DNA of 64,000 nucleotides from Lachnospiraceae bacterium (GTDB taxonomy: Bacteria; Bacillota; Clostridia; Lachnospirales; Lachnospiraceae). Shown piece by piece: positions 61,451-64,000 of the stretch (the stretch's first letter is position 1; every line of letters begins with the position of its first letter). Under the pieces are notes generated by a model, which was not told where the DNA came from, made no database searches, and saw nothing but the letters and a program-made list of their open reading frames with translations. The stretch covers positions 768,437 to 832,436 of the forward strand of contig JAKVNF010000004.1 of the NCBI GenBank assembly GCA_022483465.1. The letters are read 5' to 3'. The translations under genes and the position numbers were made by a program.

Positions 61451-64000
61451 ATGGTAGGTTACAACTGGACCACGCTGTTTTCGAATCGCACGATTTCGGA
61501 GGGGGAGGAGCTTGCCGACACCGGCTGTGTCTCCAATTTTTACAATAACATTGGCCCTCAGGGCGGACTCTGCTCCGGGGAGGTGACCGAGGGGGAGACC
61601 ACCTATCAGGTACGGATCGAGGTGCGCCGCCTCTGGGACCGGGCCTATCTCTCCGGCATGCACTGCAGCTGCCCCGAGGAGAAGCTCTGCCGGCACTGTG
61701 CGGCGGTGCTCTCTTTGGTCCACCTGCAGGGGACGAAACTCTACGGGGTCCTGGTGGACAACGGCCGGCGCTACGGCCTTACCGGGGAGGAGGAACCAGA
61801 AGAAGAATCGGCAAAGCAGAAGAAAACTGGTGTTCTTCCCTCTCTGGACCAACTCAATGCGCTGCAGATCGAGACACGGGACGAGCGGGCAGAGAACGGA
61901 GAGGAGGGCACCTATCAGCCGGATGCATCCTATAGCTATTTCCACGTGGACCAGTACACACAGCGGGTGCAGATCAGTCCTGCAGTGCAGATGCAGGCCA
62001 ACCAGATCCTACAGGAGGGGGACCTCGCGGAGGTCCGGGTCCGGTACGTCGAGTCCGATCGGGAGAAGGAAGGCGGCGTCATCGGCCGTTTTTCCTGCCG
62101 CTTTCCCAGCACCCGGGACAGCGCCTATCTGGAGGTGGGGCAGGATGAGATTCTCGACGCGGGCTGTGACAGCTGGACCTGCAGCCGGATGAACCGCAGA
62201 AATCCGGATGGCACAATCCGCCTCTGCCCACACACGGCGGTGCTCCTGCGCTATCTGGAGGTCAACCTGCCGGGGAGCGGGCTGGGCACCAACACAAACC
62301 GGGCGGGGCAGGAGCTGATTTCCACCGTCCTCGGGAAAAGTACGGCCCTGGAGACGGGAAAGGATCTGCACTATGACACCCTGCACATGGAGCCAGTCCT
62401 GACGCTGGTGCGGGAGAGCGGGATTCTCGCGGGCTTTCGCATCGGAGCCAAGCGCCTCTACAAGGTGAAGGATTTGAAGGAGTTTGCCGGGAAGATGGAG
62501 GCGGAGAAGGACATGACCTTCGGCAAGACCACCCTCCATCTGGGCCGGACTTTTTTGGACGAGGCGTCGCAGCGCTGGGCGGATTTCCTTTCGGACTACA
62601 TGGGAGAAGAGCGGGAGCGGATGCGCCACAGCAGCAACTACTACTTTGATCCCTTTGACAAGAAGGCGGAGGTTCCCCTCTACGGGGAGTGGCTGGACCG
62701 GTTCATGGACCTTCTGATGGGGGAGCAGGCGGAGTTCACCTTCCAGGAGATCAACGGGGAGAAGACAAAGCGCACCCTTCTCATGCAGGAGAAGGACCCT
62801 AAGATACGGCTTGAGATCCACCGGGACGCGGAGAATGATCGGGGGATCTTTGACGGCATCCGCATCACCGGGCAGATCCCCCAGATCATCCGGGGAAAGC
62901 GCACCGGCTACTACGACACGAAGGAGCACTTCAACCGGATCAGCGAGGAGCACTTCCGCAGCCTCCTCCCCATCCTGGACAGCCAGAAGGGCGGGAAGGT
63001 TCTGATCCGCATCGGCCGGGGGGAGCTGGGCACGTTTTACCACAAGGTCCTGCCGGTTTTGAAGACGGCGGTGGACGTCACCGAGTATGACGCGGACAAG
63101 ATCGCGCCCTACCTTCCCCCGGAGCCCCAGTTCACCATCTATCTGGACACGGAGAACGACACGGTGTTGTGCCGGGCGGAGGTTTCCTACGGCATGCAGA
63201 TCCTGTCTGTGTCGGACCTTCTCGACGAAAAGCGCAGCACCAGGCACTTTGAGAGCTACCGGGATCGGAACCTGGAAGGCGCGGTCCTTTCGGTGATCCT
63301 CCGGTATCTTGCCGAGTATGACGCCAACATGAAGGTATTTTTCTCCTATCGGGATGACGAGCGGGTCTTTGACCTTCTGAGCGAGGGCCTGGACGCATTC
63401 CTTGCACTGAAGAATACCGATGTGCGCATGACGGACCGGTTCCGCCGGCTCGGCCTGCGCCGGCATGTCAATTTCGACATGGGTGTCTCCATGGAGAGCG
63501 GGCTTCTGGACCTGCAGGTCACCGCGGAGGACCTCTCCGAGGAGGAGATGCTGGACATTCTGTATCAGTATCAGAAGAAGAGAAAGTTCGTCAGGCTGAA
63601 AAACGGGGACTTTCTGAAGCTCCAGGGGAACGTGGAGGTGGCGCAGATCGCAAACCTTATGGAGTCCCTGCACATGGACGTGCGGGACTTCGTGAAGGGA
63701 AAGATGCACATCCCCGCCTACCGCGCCCTCTATCTGGAAAAGATGCTTGAGAGCACCCAGGGCATCTATGCGGACCGGGATCGGCACTTCAAGCAGCTGA
63801 TCAAGGAGTTCAAGACCGTCAGCGACGCGGACTATGAGATTCCGGGGAACCTCCATGCCGTCCTCCGCAGCTACCAGAAGGAGGGCTACCGATGGCTTCG
63901 GACCCTGGACCGCTATGGCTTTGGTGGGATTCTGGCAGACGAGATGGGCCTTGGCAAGACCCTGCAGACCATTGCGGTGCTCCTGGCCGTGCGGAATGAG
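61451..64000 (+). CDS. SNF2-family helicase with SWIM zinc finger (cut by window end)
   Basis: 850 codons are visible and the frame is open to the last base. The N-terminus has a SWIM zinc finger ([20 protein letters not shown]). A long middle region is the SNF2-associated part common in Firmicutes (DUF3670/SNF2_assoc type). The helicase begins near residue 800: [19 protein letters not shown] then [19 protein letters not shown] (Walker A GLGKT). The conserved C-terminal motifs lie outside the window. These proteins remodel protein-DNA or RNA polymerase complexes; the target is unknown. GAGGGAG precedes ATG 61451. Confidence 0.9.
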   Translation, partial: MVGYNWTTLFSNRTISEGEELADTGCVSNFYNNIGPQGGLCSGEVTEGETTYQVRIEVRRLWDRAYLSGMHCSCPEEKLCRHCAAVLSLVHLQGTKLYGVLVDNGRRYGLTGEEEPEEESAKQKKTGVLPSLDQLNALQIETRDERAENGEEGTYQPDASYSYFHVDQYTQRVQISPAVQMQANQILQEGDLAEVRVRYVESDREKEGGVIGRFSCRFPSTRDSAYLEVGQDEILDAGCDSWTCSRMNRRNPDGTIRLCPHTAVLLRYLEVNLPGSGLGTNTNRAGQELISTVLGKSTALETGKDLHYDTLHMEPVLTLVRESGILAGFRIGAKRLYKVKDLKEFAGKMEAEKDMTFGKTTLHLGRTFLDEASQRWADFLSDYMGEERERMRHSSNYYFDPFDKKAEVPLYGEWLDRFMDLLMGEQAEFTFQEINGEKTKRTLLMQEKDPKIRLEIHRDAENDRGIFDGIRITGQIPQIIRGKRTGYYDTKEHFNRISEEHFRSLLPILDSQKGGKVLIRIGRGELGTFYHKVLPVLKTAVDVTEYDADKIAPYLPPEPQFTIYLDTENDTVLCRAEVSYGMQILSVSDLLDEKRSTRHFESYRDRNLEGAVLSVILRYLAEYDANMKVFFSYRDDERVFDLLSEGLDAFLALKNTDVRMTDRFRRLGLRRHVNFDMGVSMESGLLDLQVTAEDLSEEEMLDILYQYQKKRKFVRLKNGDFLKLQGNVEVAQIANLMESLHMDVRDFVKGKMHIPAYRALYLEKMLESTQGIYADRDRHFKQLIKEFKTVSDADYEIPGNLHAVLRSYQKEGYRWLRTLDRYGFGGILADEMGLGKTLQTIAVLLAVRNE

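Noticed and set aside
62009..63856. A 615-codon - strand frame
   Set aside because: It lies opposite the SNF2 helicase, whose motifs are clear; GC-rich third positions open the opposite frame.

Overview
ORGANISM. The window looks like the chromosome (or a chromosome-like replicon) of an anaerobic Clostridia-type Firmicute, most likely a Lachnospiraceae relative. This is an inference from gene content: a rubrerythrin/desulfoferrodoxin oxidative-stress operon, a TPP riboswitch with ThiW, MurR/RpiR, MocR and AraC regulators, strong AGGAGG-type ribosome sites and many T-tailed terminators. Host genes are clearly GC-rich, while the insertion sequences are visibly more AT-rich. No rRNA, tRNA or CRISPR array was recognised.

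LAYOUT. (1) 1-3407: degraded accessory DNA, with a transposase fragment, a TetR stub and an IS1182-like element. (2) 3408-24904: an RpiR regulator and a broken MocR regulator face each other, and between them lies a 16.8 kb nest of mobile elements. An IS3-family element, inserted in the loop of the terminator between the two genes, contains an IS1595 element (itself carrying an IS1634 element and an ISAzo13 element), a complete Tn7-like transposon (tnsA-tnsB-tnsC-tniQ, no cargo), and a second ISAzo13 element that carries an IS4/IS1634-like element, which in turn carries another ISAzo13 element. Almost every junction can be read to the base from target-site duplications (TSDs), and the interrupted genes rejoin in frame. 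A 308-bp MITE has split the MocR gene. (3) 24905-29551: a MacAB-like export operon (adaptor, ATPase, permease, exported protein). (4) 29770-38919: housekeeping and stress genes (inositol monophosphatase-like, thioredoxin, glutamine amidotransferase-like, desulfoferrodoxin, rubrerythrin, glucose-6-phosphate isomerase, metallo-hydrolase, citrate synthase) with a second copy of the MITE. (5) 39065-45193: a nuclease-like/P-loop ATPase with a small partner, an arginase-family protein, a TPP-riboswitch operon for thiazole salvage (ThiM-ThiE fusion, ThiW) and a decayed thiC. (6) 45449-47375: a Rep_3-type replication initiator with an iteron array, i.e. a plasmid-type origin. (7) 47507-59331: radical SAM, HIT, the uxuA/uxuB hexuronate operon with a divergent AraC regulator, an AEC transporter, truA and a long run of small genes, threonine ammonia-lyase and two HPr-like proteins. 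(8) 59629-64000: a Nif11-like small protein, an intact IS1595 copy (the likely engine of the MITEs), a small charged protein and the start of a SNF2-type helicase that runs off the window.

HOW IT FITS TOGETHER. The IS1595 transposase (intact at 59980-61008) shares terminal repeats and 8-bp TSDs with both MITEs, so it probably mobilises them. The thiamine block shows a shift from making HMP de novo (thiC lost) to salvage of the thiazole moiety (ThiW uptake, ThiM kinase, ThiE coupling). The strongest candidates for something undescribed are the cargo-free Tn7-like element, the insertion of the IS3 element into a terminator loop, the promoter-to-terminator small-RNA candidate at 23122-23250, and the iteron origin among host genes.
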